Of a stretch of DNA of 64,000 nucleotides, positions 55,967-64,000 are shown piece after piece. Below the pieces are notes generated by a model. The model worked only from the letters and a program-made list of their open reading frames with translations, had not been told where the DNA came from and did not search any database. The stretch lies in contig JAGFCA010000011.1 in NCBI GenBank assembly GCA_022394755.1, positions 53,781-117,780 of the forward strand, written 5' to 3'. This DNA comes from Candidatus Poribacteria bacterium. Its GTDB lineage: Bacteria > Poribacteria > WGA-4E > WGA-3G. The first letter of the stretch is position 1. Each line of letters begins with the position of its first letter. The position numbers and the translations under genes were made by a program.

Positions 55967-56815
55967 GTGGAAACACCAATATACGGATTAACCGTTAGAG
56001 ATGTAACAAAACACTTCAAACGGTCGAAAAAACCAGAAGATAAACTGCGTTTCACTAAGAAGATTAAGAATATCCTTAAACCTGAAAAAGAGATTATTCG
56101 TGCAGTAGATGGAATATCTTTAGATGTTAACATCGGAGAGATATATGGAATACTTGGGGCTAATGGTTCAGGCAAATCCACATTAATCCGACTCATATCA
56201 ACACTTCTTCTACCTGATTCGGGGTCAATACATGTATTTGGAGACGATGTGGTTTCAAATAGCATGAAGGTAAGAAGGATTATGAATCGTGTTTCTGTAG
56301 AAGCATCCTTTTTTAAACGACTTTCATCTGCTGAAAATCTGATTTATGCTGCACGTCTCTACGGTATATCATCCTCAGAAGCAAATAAGAAAGCTCAATC
56401 CATTTTAGATAGACTTGGTTTCGAAACTAAACGGATGGATGAAGAAATGGAATCACTTTCAAGAGGGATGCAACAGAAAGTAGCAATTGCACGCGCTTTG
56501 TTAACGACACCAATGCTTCTACTACTTGATGAACCGACCACCGGTCTTGACCCAAAATCAAAACGAGATGTTCAAGCTTTTATTGAAGAAATACGAAACG
56601 ACAGAAATGCTGTCATTGTATTGACAACACATGATATGGCTGAGGCAGAAAGATTATGTGATAGAGTGGCAATTATTGATAACGGTAAGTTCATTGCTGA
56701 AGGAACAGTAAAGGAACTGTTGGCGATGGTACCAGCAAAAGAGAATACTACCACTACACTGGAAGATGTTTTTATTGCACTTACAGGGAAAAACTTAGAA
56801 GAAGGAGATGCGTAA
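55967..56815 (+). CDS. ABC-type exporter ATP-binding protein
   Basis: A 282-residue ATPase with Walker A GANGSGKST, signature LSRGMQQK, Walker B LLLLDEPTTGLD and the H-loop TTHDMAE. The sequence type is that of ABC-2 exporters of drugs or polysaccharides. I take the GTG at 55967 as the start because AAAGGA lies six bases upstream; the frame continues back to a TTG at 55952. The cognate permease follows after three bases. Confidence 0.92.
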   Translation: METPIYGLTVRDVTKHFKRSKKPEDKLRFTKKIKNILKPEKEIIRAVDGISLDVNIGEIYGILGANGSGKSTLIRLISTLLLPDSGSIHVFGDDVVSNSMKVRRIMNRVSVEASFFKRLSSAENLIYAARLYGISSSEANKKAQSILDRLGFETKRMDEEMESLSRGMQQKVAIARALLTTPMLLLLDEPTTGLDPKSKRDVQAFIEEIRNDRNAVIVLTTHDMAEAERLCDRVAIIDNGKFIAEGTVKELLAMVPAKENTTTTLEDVFIALTGKNLEEGDA

Positions 56816-56818
56816 ACA

Positions 56819-57625
56819 ATGTTGAATATCAGAAGAGAAACTATCATCTCCTATGCATTTATAGAACGAAATTTTAACCTACTCAAACGATATCTTAATT
56901 GGGAAATACTCTTTTTTAGCTACTCTATAGTGAATGCTCTAACTATAGGTCTTATTATGGTTGGACGAGGTAGTAGTCAAGATGTTCTATACCTTGTAAT
57001 TGGTGCCTTAATATGGGGTTTTCTCTCAATTATGATGAGGGAAGTTAGCGATGCCATAACATGGGAACGATGGGAGGGTACAATTGAATATACATTCATG
57101 GCACCGATTTATCGGATTACCCATCTCGTTGGATCATGCTTTTTTGCTATATTATACGGTTTATTAAGAACTGGATTGGTATTAGCATTTATGCCGCTCT
57201 TCTTTGGTGAACATATTGATCTTGGAAGTGCAAATTGGTTAACGATGGGAGTCACAGTCTGTGTATCCAGTCTGTCGTTTATTGGCATCGGTTTAATGGC
57301 TGCAATATTTCCGTTGCTCTCTCCTGAGAAAGGACAAGCAGCGACAGGAATTTTACAATCTGTGCTGTTACTGATATCTGGTATCTATTACGATATAGCA
57401 GTACTACCAGATTGGCTACAACCGTTATCACATATTTCACCTGCTACCTATACGCTTAGATCTATCCGTGCTGCCATGTTAGAAAACGCATCAATAGAAA
57501 GTCAAGCTGGCAACTTGTTGCTACTGCTTGGTATCGGTATTGTGCTTATTCCGTTTGGATTTTGGGTGTTCCATCTTGCTGAGAAATATGCAAAACGCGT
57601 CGGTAGGTTAAAACGCAGTGGATAG
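56819..57625 (+). CDS. ABC-2-type transporter permease
   Basis: A 268-residue integral membrane protein with six hydrophobic helices and the ABC-2 pattern, including a late SGIYYDIAVLPDWLQPLSHISPATYTLRSIRAAM segment. Together with the ATP-binding protein three bases upstream it forms a complete exporter. The substrate is not predictable. The gene is convergent with hisF; a short palindrome at 57654-57677 overlaps the end of hisF. Confidence 0.9.
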   Translation: MLNIRRETIISYAFIERNFNLLKRYLNWEILFFSYSIVNALTIGLIMVGRGSSQDVLYLVIGALIWGFLSIMMREVSDAITWERWEGTIEYTFMAPIYRITHLVGSCFFAILYGLLRTGLVLAFMPLFFGEHIDLGSANWLTMGVTVCVSSLSFIGIGLMAAIFPLLSPEKGQAATGILQSVLLLISGIYYDIAVLPDWLQPLSHISPATYTLRSIRAAMLENASIESQAGNLLLLLGIGIVLIPFGFWVFHLAEKYAKRVGRLKRSG

Positions 57626-57670
57626 AATCACAGAATTAAAAACAACCTGCTATATGGTAGATGAAACCAT

Positions 57671-58450
57671 CTACCATGTATCCCTCACACTTACGCCTTC
57701 ATCTGCAAGGTATGTTTTAATACCTTCAATGGTAAATTCACCATAATGTGTAATTGATGCAACAATTGCAGCATCTGCATTACTATCCACAAAAACATCC
57801 CGTAAATGCTGTGGATTACCTGCACCACCTGATGCGATTACTGGAACTGAAACTAAATCAGATATTGCACCAGTTAATTCCAACTCATAACCTGCTTTTG
57901 TTCCATCAGCATCAATGCTATTAACCACTATCTCACCTGCACCTAATTCCACTCCACGTATCGACCATTCAAGTGCATCCCATCCAACCGGTTTTCGTCC
58001 ACCATCAATATAGATTTCGTAACCGCTTGGAACTGCATCACTCTTTTCGACCTTTTTAACCTGCATACTCAACACAACACACTGGCTACCAAATGCACTT
58101 GCCCCTTTTGAAATAATATCAGGATTCCGGACCGCCCCAGAATCAATACTCACTTTTTCTGCACCAGCAAGTAAGGCCCGTCTCATATCGTCAAGCGTTC
58201 GTAAACCACCACCGACCGAAAATGGAATAAAAATCTCTGATGCAACAGCAGATACCACATCAATCATGATATCACGTCGTTCATTACTCGCTGTGATATC
58301 GTAAAACACTAATTCATCAGCACCACTTTCATAGTAAAAACGTGCCATCTCTACAGGATCGCCAACATCAACATTTCCTTGGAAAGCGATTCCTTTGGTA
58401 ACTTTTCCATCCCGAACATCTAAACAAGGTATTATCCTTTTTGTAAGCAT
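57671..58450 (-). CDS. hisF: Imidazole glycerol phosphate synthase cyclase subunit
   Basis: A 259-residue TIM barrel that, with the glutaminase HisH, forms imidazole glycerol phosphate and AICAR in histidine synthesis. The N-terminal [16 protein letters not shown] carries catalytic Asp11, and the phosphate-binding SVGGG and IASGGAGN motifs are intact. The second catalytic residue, Asp130 in the Thermotoga enzyme, is Gln here, within [10 protein letters not shown]. No hisH or other his gene is adjacent. Identity is secure; the substitution may mark a HisF subclass or an altered activity. Confidence 0.9.
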   Translation of the reverse strand: MLTKRIIPCLDVRDGKVTKGIAFQGNVDVGDPVEMARFYYESGADELVFYDITASNERRDIMIDVVSAVASEIFIPFSVGGGLRTLDDMRRALLAGAEKVSIDSGAVRNPDIISKGASAFGSQCVVLSMQVKKVEKSDAVPSGYEIYIDGGRKPVGWDALEWSIRGVELGAGEIVVNSIDADGTKAGYELELTGAISDLVSVPVIASGGAGNPQHLRDVFVDSNADAAIVASITHYGEFTIEGIKTYLADEGVSVRDTW

Positions 58451-58486
58451 TTTAGCCTTTCTATTTCTTTTAATCTCAAGATAGAG

Positions 58487-60151
58487 TTAATTTTGTAATT
58501 TCCTTTTGAAGATATTTAGTATATCATCAAACTCTTCTACCTTCAATATCTTATACATAACTGAAAGCGAAGCCATACTGATTCCAATTGGTACAAACAC
58601 AATAAGAATTCGTTCTATAAAACCATCTGTTCCCAACCAATCAATTTCTATTACCCCATGGGTAACCCAACAGACAAATCCCATTACAGCTGATGCCAAT
58701 GTTATTCTAAATGTAAATGAAATGAGAGATTTGATGCCTATATGTCCAACTTTATTCCTGAGTAAAAATAATAATACTATGCTATTCAGAGTTACAGTCA
58801 AGACCGTTGAAAACACAACTGCTTGAGGATCATAGTAGAATCCACGTAAGATAAAGATATAATTCAGTATGATATTTAATAACACACCACATAAACTAAC
58901 TATCACAGGTGCTCTAATATCTTTATATGCATAGAATCCATCTGTAAGAATCTTAAGGGAAGAAAAACCACATAAACCAAATGCATATACAAACAATGCA
59001 CCACCTGTACCAATTGTGTCAGTTTCAATGAATGCTCCACGTTCATAGAGCAATCTGCAAATTGGTTGTGCTAATACCATCAATCCTATTGAGGCAGGTA
59101 TTATCACTGTTAACATTAAACGTAGAGCATAGGAAAGGGAATTGCGAAATAATTCTGTCTCTCCAGCATTGGCATGTTTCGCCAGCTGGGGTAAAGCAAC
59201 GGTTGATATTGCCACACCAAATATGCCAAGAGGGAGGTGCATGATTCTATACGCACCTTGTATCCACGGTAACCATTCATCTTCAGATGTGATAAACCAT
59301 GTATTCGTAAGTTGATTAATCTGTACGGCTGCAACTCCTAAAATTGCTGGTCCCATCAATTTTAGTACTTGAATTACTCTCGGATCACGATAATTCAAAA
59401 GAAATCTATACCGAAATCCTACCTTATACATTGATGGAACTTGTATTAAAAACTGTAATAATCCTCCAACTATAACACCAACTGCCATTCCAGTTGTAGG
59501 ATGCATATCAAATTTTGGAAAAAGATAATACCCACTTATACCAATAAGTAATGAACTGAGATTAAAAAACGAGGATGCACAGGCTGGAATCCCAAATCTT
59601 CCTTTACTATTCAATAATCCCATAGCAATTGCTGCCATAGAAACAAAAAGTAGGAAAGGAAACATTATCCGGGTAAGGTAGACTGTAAGATCTATTTTTG
59701 TATCAAACTGAAAGTGTTTGCTGTAATCTAACGACTCATCAAAATTATCTCGTGCTAAGATATCAACAATCGTAGGTGCAAAGACTATTCCTATGATTGT
59801 AATCCCTATTAGGACAACCAAGGTGAGGTTGAAAATCCTATTAGTAAGGTTCCAAGCAGCTTCCTCCCCATCATCTGCCTCAGTGGCAAGAAATGTAGTG
59901 ATGAATGCTTTACTCAGAATCCCTTCCCCAAACATATCACGGAGAAAATTTGGGATACGAAAGGCAAGGTAAAATGCAGAACCGCTTATTTTTGTTGGAA
60001 AATAGTTAAATATCGTCATCTCACGTATTAAACCTAAAATACGGGATGACATAACTGCAAGACTTACTATTCCTGCTGCCCGGGTAACTTTATGATTCTG
60101 CTGATTAGCAGAATGTGTTTCATTTTCTACCATTAATTGTTTATTTATCAT
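58487..60151 (-). CDS. murJ: Lipid II flippase MurJ (MviN)
   Basis: A 554-residue integral membrane protein with about fourteen helices of the MOP superfamily. The start ARAAGIVSLAVMSSRILGLIREMTIF-like stretch, here TRAAGIVSLAVMSSRILGL, and DMFGEGILSKAFITTF are diagnostic of MurJ, which flips lipid-linked peptidoglycan precursor to the periplasm. It ends 36 bases before hisF on the same strand. No strong ribosome-binding site precedes either candidate ATG (60151 or 60133). Confidence 0.93.
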   Translation of the reverse strand: MINKQLMVENETHSANQQNHKVTRAAGIVSLAVMSSRILGLIREMTIFNYFPTKISGSAFYLAFRIPNFLRDMFGEGILSKAFITTFLATEADDGEEAAWNLTNRIFNLTLVVLIGITIIGIVFAPTIVDILARDNFDESLDYSKHFQFDTKIDLTVYLTRIMFPFLLFVSMAAIAMGLLNSKGRFGIPACASSFFNLSSLLIGISGYYLFPKFDMHPTTGMAVGVIVGGLLQFLIQVPSMYKVGFRYRFLLNYRDPRVIQVLKLMGPAILGVAAVQINQLTNTWFITSEDEWLPWIQGAYRIMHLPLGIFGVAISTVALPQLAKHANAGETELFRNSLSYALRLMLTVIIPASIGLMVLAQPICRLLYERGAFIETDTIGTGGALFVYAFGLCGFSSLKILTDGFYAYKDIRAPVIVSLCGVLLNIILNYIFILRGFYYDPQAVVFSTVLTVTLNSIVLLFLLRNKVGHIGIKSLISFTFRITLASAVMGFVCWVTHGVIEIDWLGTDGFIERILIVFVPIGISMASLSVMYKILKVEEFDDILNIFKRKLQN

Positions 60152-60242
60152 GCATTAAGGCATGGAGATATATCTGTGAATTACACATATTTTAATGGAT
60201 GAGATGCATAACTAATTGCACTAACTCTATATAATTTGATAC

Positions 60243-60271
60243 TTGACAATGATACTAAATTCAGATAAAGT
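60243..60271 (+). promoter_or_regulatory. Sigma-70-type promoter of the DUF2203 gene
   Basis: TTGACA (60243-60248), 17-base spacer, TAAAGT (60266-60271). An AAAAGGAGA ribosome-binding site follows. Confidence 0.6.
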
Positions 60272-60294
60272 TAAAGCGAAAAGGAGACCATCGT

Positions 60295-60675
60295 ATGGAA
60301 GAAAAACGGTATTTTACTGTTGAAGATGCAAACGCTTGTATACCAAAAATAAAACCTGATATATTTGCTCTTCAAAAAATAAAAGAGGAACTCGAGAAAC
60401 TACATGGTGAACTAAAACCATTTATTGAGTCGATTCCTTCCAATGGAGGTCACAAGAAAACTCTTTCCCTCATGCATGCTGGTGATGAATTCAGAGAGAT
60501 CGTTAAGCGCATAGAAAGTCATGGGTGCCATCTGAAAGGACTTGATCCACCACTGTTAGACTTCCCCCATCTCCGAGATGGTAAAGAAGTATATCTATGC
60601 TGGCGGTTTGGTGAAGATGAAATTCGTTTTTGGCATGAAATTGATAGTGGGTTTTCAGGACGGAAACCGTTGTAA
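60295..60675 (+). CDS. DUF2203-family protein
   Basis: A 126-residue cytosolic protein. The start RYFTVEDANACIPKIKPDI, the central GCHLKGLDPPLLDFPHLRDGKEVYLCWRFGEDEIRFWHEIDSGFSGRKPL-type end and the length match DUF2203, a small helical family of unknown function widespread in bacteria. It is divergent from murJ and convergent with thiD, so it stands alone. A good AAAAGGAGA ribosome-binding site supports the start. Confidence 0.88.
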   Translation: MEEKRYFTVEDANACIPKIKPDIFALQKIKEELEKLHGELKPFIESIPSNGGHKKTLSLMHAGDEFREIVKRIESHGCHLKGLDPPLLDFPHLRDGKEVYLCWRFGEDEIRFWHEIDSGFSGRKPL

Positions 60676-60706
60676 GAATTCATTTTATTTGGTATGGTGA
60701 ATAATC

Positions 60707-61501
60707 CTATTTCAATGAATTCATGAAGAAGAAATGGTTTGTAGGTCCATGACCATTACCAATATCTAATGCATGTTGAATTGCACCAGTAATATATTTT
60801 TTGGAACTCTGAATCGCTTCAACCAAATTCTTTCCTTGTCCTAAATACGTTGCAATCGCAGCAGAATATGTGCACCCCGTACCATGAGTGTTTTTTGTTT
60901 CAACCCATTCAGATTCGAAAAACGTCCAATCCCCTTGATAATATAGAACATCCGTTGCCTTTTCATCTTCCAAGTGCCCACCTTTAACAAGTACAGCTTT
61001 ACATCCCAGTTTAGCAATTGACTTTGCTGCCTGTTCCGCATCCTCAATAGAACGAATTTCTTGCTGTGCAAGGAGTTCCGCTTCGTGTATATTTGGTGTG
61101 ATTAGCGTTGCTATAGGAATAAGTTCTTGTTTTAAACTATTGATTGCTTCCTCTTTCAACAGAGAGAACTTGCTCTTAGATATCATCACAGGATCTACTA
61201 CAATATACTTCGGTGTGTATTCTTGAAGTTTCTTTGTAACTCTATTTACGATGTCAGAGGAAGAAAGCATACCCGTTTTGACACTGGCTACTTCAAAATC
61301 TGTAAATACAGCATCGAGTTGTGCTTCAATCAGTGAAAGCGGTAGATCAAAGGCTTCTGTTACTTCAACAGTATTCTGTGCAGTAACTGAGGTAATTGCT
61401 GACATAGCGAAGCCACCGTTAGCTGAAATTGCCTTGATGTCGGCTTGAATTCCAGCACCACCACCAGAATCTGAACCTGCAATTGTTAATATCTGTTTCA
61501 T
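60707..61501 (-). CDS. thiD: Hydroxymethylpyrimidine/phosphomethylpyrimidine kinase
   Basis: A 264-residue kinase of the ribokinase fold that phosphorylates HMP and HMP-phosphate for thiamine synthesis. Motifs include the N-terminal TIAGSDSGGGAGIQADIKAI, DPVMISKSKFSLL and the C-terminal ATP site KNTHGTGCTYSAAIATYLGQG with its catalytic Asp-like position replaced by the usual TGCT loop. The leader is short and contains no THI-box (TPP riboswitch) that I can recognise. No other thi gene is adjacent. Confidence 0.93.
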   Translation of the reverse strand: MKQILTIAGSDSGGGAGIQADIKAISANGGFAMSAITSVTAQNTVEVTEAFDLPLSLIEAQLDAVFTDFEVASVKTGMLSSSDIVNRVTKKLQEYTPKYIVVDPVMISKSKFSLLKEEAINSLKQELIPIATLITPNIHEAELLAQQEIRSIEDAEQAAKSIAKLGCKAVLVKGGHLEDEKATDVLYYQGDWTFFESEWVETKNTHGTGCTYSAAIATYLGQGKNLVEAIQSSKKYITGAIQHALDIGNGHGPTNHFFFMNSLK

Positions 61502-61913
61502 CGTTAGAAGAATCTTTTAAAATCTCAATCTTATCTTGTAGTCTGTCAACGTTTAAATGAATGGTAAACGCGGCTCGTAGCAGTACGATCTACTGTAGGT
61601 CAAGAACGGGCAATGAATTGCCCTAATACGAACCATCCATCAGTTTAGATGTGGCAGACCACTTGAGTCTATCTCATAAATCCTATTTTTGGAGAATTCT
61701 TCGATCTTACCATGTACTATATATTAAAATTACGGGCGGGGAGACCCCTCCCCTACGAAGAAGAAATATATCGGTAGGAACGTTTCGTATTTATGAGATA
61801 CATTGTAATAATATTCAACGCCATATTTAAAGTATAGAGTATGGGTGTTAAACTAAAGGATGATTTCCATTATATCATTATATTCTTATGAATGCAAACC
61901 CTACAACAAAAGG

Positions 61914-61932
61914 GGATGTAAATAATTTGTCA
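61914..61932. repeat. Inverted copy of the 9660/10031 repeat
   Basis: GGATGTAAATAATTTGTCA is the reverse complement, with one mismatch, of the first 19 bases at 9660 and 10031. Confidence 0.75.
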
Positions 61933-62283
61933 CTTTATAATACGCTGTTGTAGCATCTGGTTACCAATATTTGTGACAATAATCATCTTTAGTATTCATT
62001 TCAATCTCAGTTATGTAAGATGTATGGATACTGTGGATGTTAAAGGTGTTAATTCTTATTGTTCAGAGATGGTAGGACTTTCACGGAAACCTGCACGGAG
62101 GAATTCTGCGATCCCTTATTGTATAAGGGTTTATAATTTCAAGTATGCCTATTTTCCGTGAATCACATTCGTTTATAATACTATAACTTTAGTATGTTTT
62201 CATTCTAAGTATAACGGTACCGTTGTGTCATTTGGGAAACGCGGGTACCCATGTGTCAATAGACAAACTTTCATATATATAAC

Positions 62284-62337
62284 CAGGACTTACGCAATGC
62301 GTTCAAAAGTCCTTTTATTCAATTTGCATAAGTCCTG
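62284..62337. mobile_element. Very small inverted-repeat (MITE-like) element
   Basis: CAGGACTTACGCAA (62284-62297) is matched inversely, one mismatch, by TTGCATAAGTCCTG (62324-62337), giving a 54-bp element with 14-bp terminal repeats. The same end, CAGGACTTACGCA, occurs singly at 21624-21636. This looks like insertion-sequence ends with the middle deleted. Confidence 0.65.
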
Positions 62338-62432
62338 TTAAATTTATCTCAATGAATCATTGAGGTGTCTGTGTAAAGTCTCTATCAACTGAGGCAAACA
62401 TGCTCACGAGACAGGTATCCCATCAGGGTTAT

Positions 62433-63110
62433 CTAAAACTTCTTTTCAAATCCATGTGTCTGAAGAATTTGTAGAAGTGTATCTGTTGCCGGTTCGCCAT
62501 TACTATCCGTATCTTCTTGGGCAACCTTTGAAATGAGTTCACGTTGTTCGTCAGCAGAAAGTGTATTGAGTTGCTCAACTAAACTCGGTACCATCTGGTT
62601 GAGGATGGCTTTACGTTTAGATTTTGAAAGTTTTTCCTCTCCTTTAGAATCCAGAATAGGAAACAAAATGCTTTCCCATTTATCGTATCTACTCAGTGCA
62701 CTGTCAACTAATTTTTCCATTTTGACTTTTTCTTCTTCTAATGCAGCCAATCTCTGCTTCCTCGCTTCGTCTCTCATCGCTTTTTCTGCTGCTTGTGTAG
62801 TCGCCATCTGTCCCTTTACTTTTTCAGGTGTAGTAGGTTTGGACGCTTCGCTATTATCAGATCTATCCGCAGCTTGTTCTGCTAAAGGGCTGTTCTTGAC
62901 ATCTGATTTTTGTGAGGCGTTATCCTGATCCGATAACTGCACCATTTTTGGGGCCTTCGTTTTGCCGTCTACCTCTTCTGTCCTGTCGTTGATTTGCGGT
63001 GTTACCTTGGTTACACTGTGTTCAGTGTTATACTGTTTCCATAATACCACTCCGCCGAAAACAACTGTACAGGCAACCAAAATAATAATAAGACGCACTA
63101 CATTTTTCAT
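62433..63110 (-). CDS. Hypothetical membrane-anchored, coiled-coil protein
   Basis: Not recognised. The 225 residues start with a single transmembrane helix (about 5-23), then a low-complexity, charged region of about 80 residues, a coiled coil (about 108-150, rich in Glu, Lys and Ala) and a small helical C-terminal domain. An AAAAAGGAGT ribosome-binding site precedes the ATG. The start lies about 70 bases downstream of a broken small gene on the same strand, so the two probably formed an operon. The exposed part is expected to be periplasmic. Confidence 0.72.
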   Translation of the reverse strand: MKNVVRLIIILVACTVVFGGVVLWKQYNTEHSVTKVTPQINDRTEEVDGKTKAPKMVQLSDQDNASQKSDVKNSPLAEQAADRSDNSEASKPTTPEKVKGQMATTQAAEKAMRDEARKQRLAALEEEKVKMEKLVDSALSRYDKWESILFPILDSKGEEKLSKSKRKAILNQMVPSLVEQLNTLSADEQRELISKVAQEDTDSNGEPATDTLLQILQTHGFEKKF

Positions 63111-63178
63111 CTGAATACTCCTTTTTAAGTGTGTGCATCAAATTGGACAAGATATTGATACGATTATAGATCCATCAA

Positions 63179-63554
63179 TTAACTACTTGTGATGCCAGTT
63201 TCAACGTTTTCACTCTCTTCTTCACATTTTTTAAGTGCATCATGTGCAGCCGTCCACTCAGCATTGGCATCCCTTACTTCATCTTTAGCTTTATTATATG
63301 CTTTCCATATTAACTACAAGTTTCCAGTAAGAATTGCAGCATACAATAATATCTCCTTTTCAGGAGATTCATCAACTTTTCCTTAAGCTTTCACCTGCTA
63401 TACGCAAATTTTCTCTCTCGGTTTCACAATCGTTCGCCCATGCTGGTAAACATATGACATTAAGCAGCGCAAAGATTAGCATTATACTAATAACACTTGC
63501 TAAATTATTGTTAAGTCGTAAGAAGTTCAATGAATTTGTATATCTCATATTCAT
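63179..63554 (-). pseudogene. Broken gene for a small secreted helical protein
   Basis: A good AAAGGAAAATT site and ATG at 63554 begin a frame with a signal peptide ending ALA-type at CLPAWA and a Cys soon after, but it stops after 60 codons. Dropping one A in the run AAAA near 63372 restores a frame reading VDESPEKEILLYAAILTGN, then a TAG, then LIWKAYNKAKDEVRDANAEW and CEEESENVETGITSS to a stop at 63179. One frameshift and one nonsense codon suggest a recent pseudogene; a sequencing error could explain only one of them. Confidence 0.65.
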
Positions 63555-63790
63555 AATTTTCCTTTCTTTTTTGGATAAGACCGTTTGATTCTTGCCATGG
63601 ATGAGACTCGAATAGGTATTAAAATTATTCTGTCATGGAAAAATACTTTGATTATAACTATATTAAAGGTTGTTATAAATAATAATGCAAGAATTAGAGA
63701 ATACACTCTGAATCTCGCTGCATCATCTCAACTGAAGCAATAATATCATTTATTACAATACCTTGCTAAAAATGGTCAATGTTTCATAAG

Positions 63791-64000
63791 TTAACCTAAG
63801 TTGTTACTTGTCCAGTAGAAATCCTTCAATTCTGATCCGTGTTGTTCCATATACTGTTCGTCTGTGTCCACCCATAAAGTCAACTAGTGCTTAGTCAAGT
63901 GATAATCGATGGGTATAGTCGTTTTAGTTTTATACGTGCATCATCTGTAGTAAACCTCCAACTTGTTTTGGTCTGTTTTTCATTTCTTCTGTTTTGCCAT
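63791..64000 (-). pseudogene. Possible degenerate gene at the window edge
   Basis: From an ATG at 64000 a 70-codon frame reads to a TAA at 63791 with three internal stops (codons 7, 20 and 39). The last part, LWVDTDEQYMEQHGSELKDFYW, has protein-like composition. I do not recognise the family and the call is tentative. Confidence 0.3.

Larger units (their letters stand above)
61502..62432. other. Intergenic region with palindromic repeats
   Basis: No credible gene. It carries a palindrome GGGCAAT-GA-ATTGCCC (about 61607-61622), a GGGGAGACCCCTCCCC palindrome (about 61739-61754), the inverted copy of the 24-base repeat (61914-61932), a small inverted-repeat element (62284-62337) and a palindrome CTCAATGAATCATTGAGG near 62350. 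Confidence 0.65.

Noticed and set aside
61502..61700. TPP riboswitch before thiD
   Set aside because: None of the conserved THI-box elements can be recognised in the short leader.
61973..62161. Short open frame of 62 codons
   Set aside because: No ribosome-binding site, no homology that I recognise, and it lies in a repeat-filled gap.

Overview
The window is an AT-rich stretch of a Gram-negative bacterial chromosome, with no rRNA, tRNA or CRISPR array that I can see. Outer-membrane and lipopolysaccharide functions are present (KdsB, TolC, a PorV/UPF0164 barrel, an NHL propeller fused to a probable barrel, the lipid II flippase MurJ). A phytanoyl-CoA dioxygenase-type enzyme, Gfo/Idh/MocA and LamG proteins, a DUF6785 membrane protein and many palindromic intergenic repeats point, as an inference only, to a marine Candidatus Poribacteria-like lineage. 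UGA is an ordinary stop in many genes but is read as selenocysteine in one formate dehydrogenase.

Layout. 0.25-5.7 kb: an overlapping operon of a sodium:solute symporter, kdsB, pyrG and a LarA-like nickel-pincer racemase. 6-9.2 kb: a second LarA-like paralogue with its own promoter, followed by the TRAP permeases DctQ and DctM. 9.2-10.1 kb: a repeat-rich gap. 10.1-16 kb: a BMP-family lipoprotein, a selenocysteine formate dehydrogenase with an in-frame SECIS hairpin, a cupin and leucyl aminopeptidase. 16-20.8 kb, minus strand: tyrS, then a strong promoter, an aromatic-rich leader peptide and a four-segment attenuator ahead of DAHP synthase (aroF-type) and leuA. 20.8-22.7 kb: gene-poor and repeat-bearing.

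22.7-32.7 kb: a secreted Ycf48-like propeller with TolC and a membrane-fusion adaptor, a GHMP sugar kinase, a DUF6785 membrane protein and PorV. 32.9-35.3 kb: a ferredoxin-type nitrite/sulfite reductase with a C-terminal TusA-like domain. 35.5-43.3 kb: a membrane-protein/DUF4129/DUF4350/MoxR/DUF58 cluster containing a recent-looking tandem segmental duplication. 43.3-48.7 kb: nusB, two NHL proteins, a NicO nickel/cobalt transporter and a 6PGDH-like oxidoreductase. 48.7-51.1 kb: a gene remnant next to a decayed DDE transposase. 51.1-57.6 kb: MOSC protein, glucosamine-6-phosphate deaminase, PhyH, LamG, Gfo/Idh and an ABC-2 exporter. 57.6-61.5 kb: hisF (with Gln at position 130 instead of the catalytic Asp), murJ, DUF2203 and thiD. 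61.5-64 kb: repeats, a small membrane-anchored protein and broken genes.

The most interesting item is the attenuator at about 18.77-19.11 kb. It has a complete set of parts: promoter, a 43-codon leader rich in Trp/Tyr/Leu, an antiterminator overlapping the leader stop codon, a mutually exclusive terminator, and downstream genes for aromatic and leucine biosynthesis. Also notable are an interspersed hairpin family with compensatory stem changes and about 50-bp spacing, and the 1.37-kb duplication whose breakpoint can be read directly.
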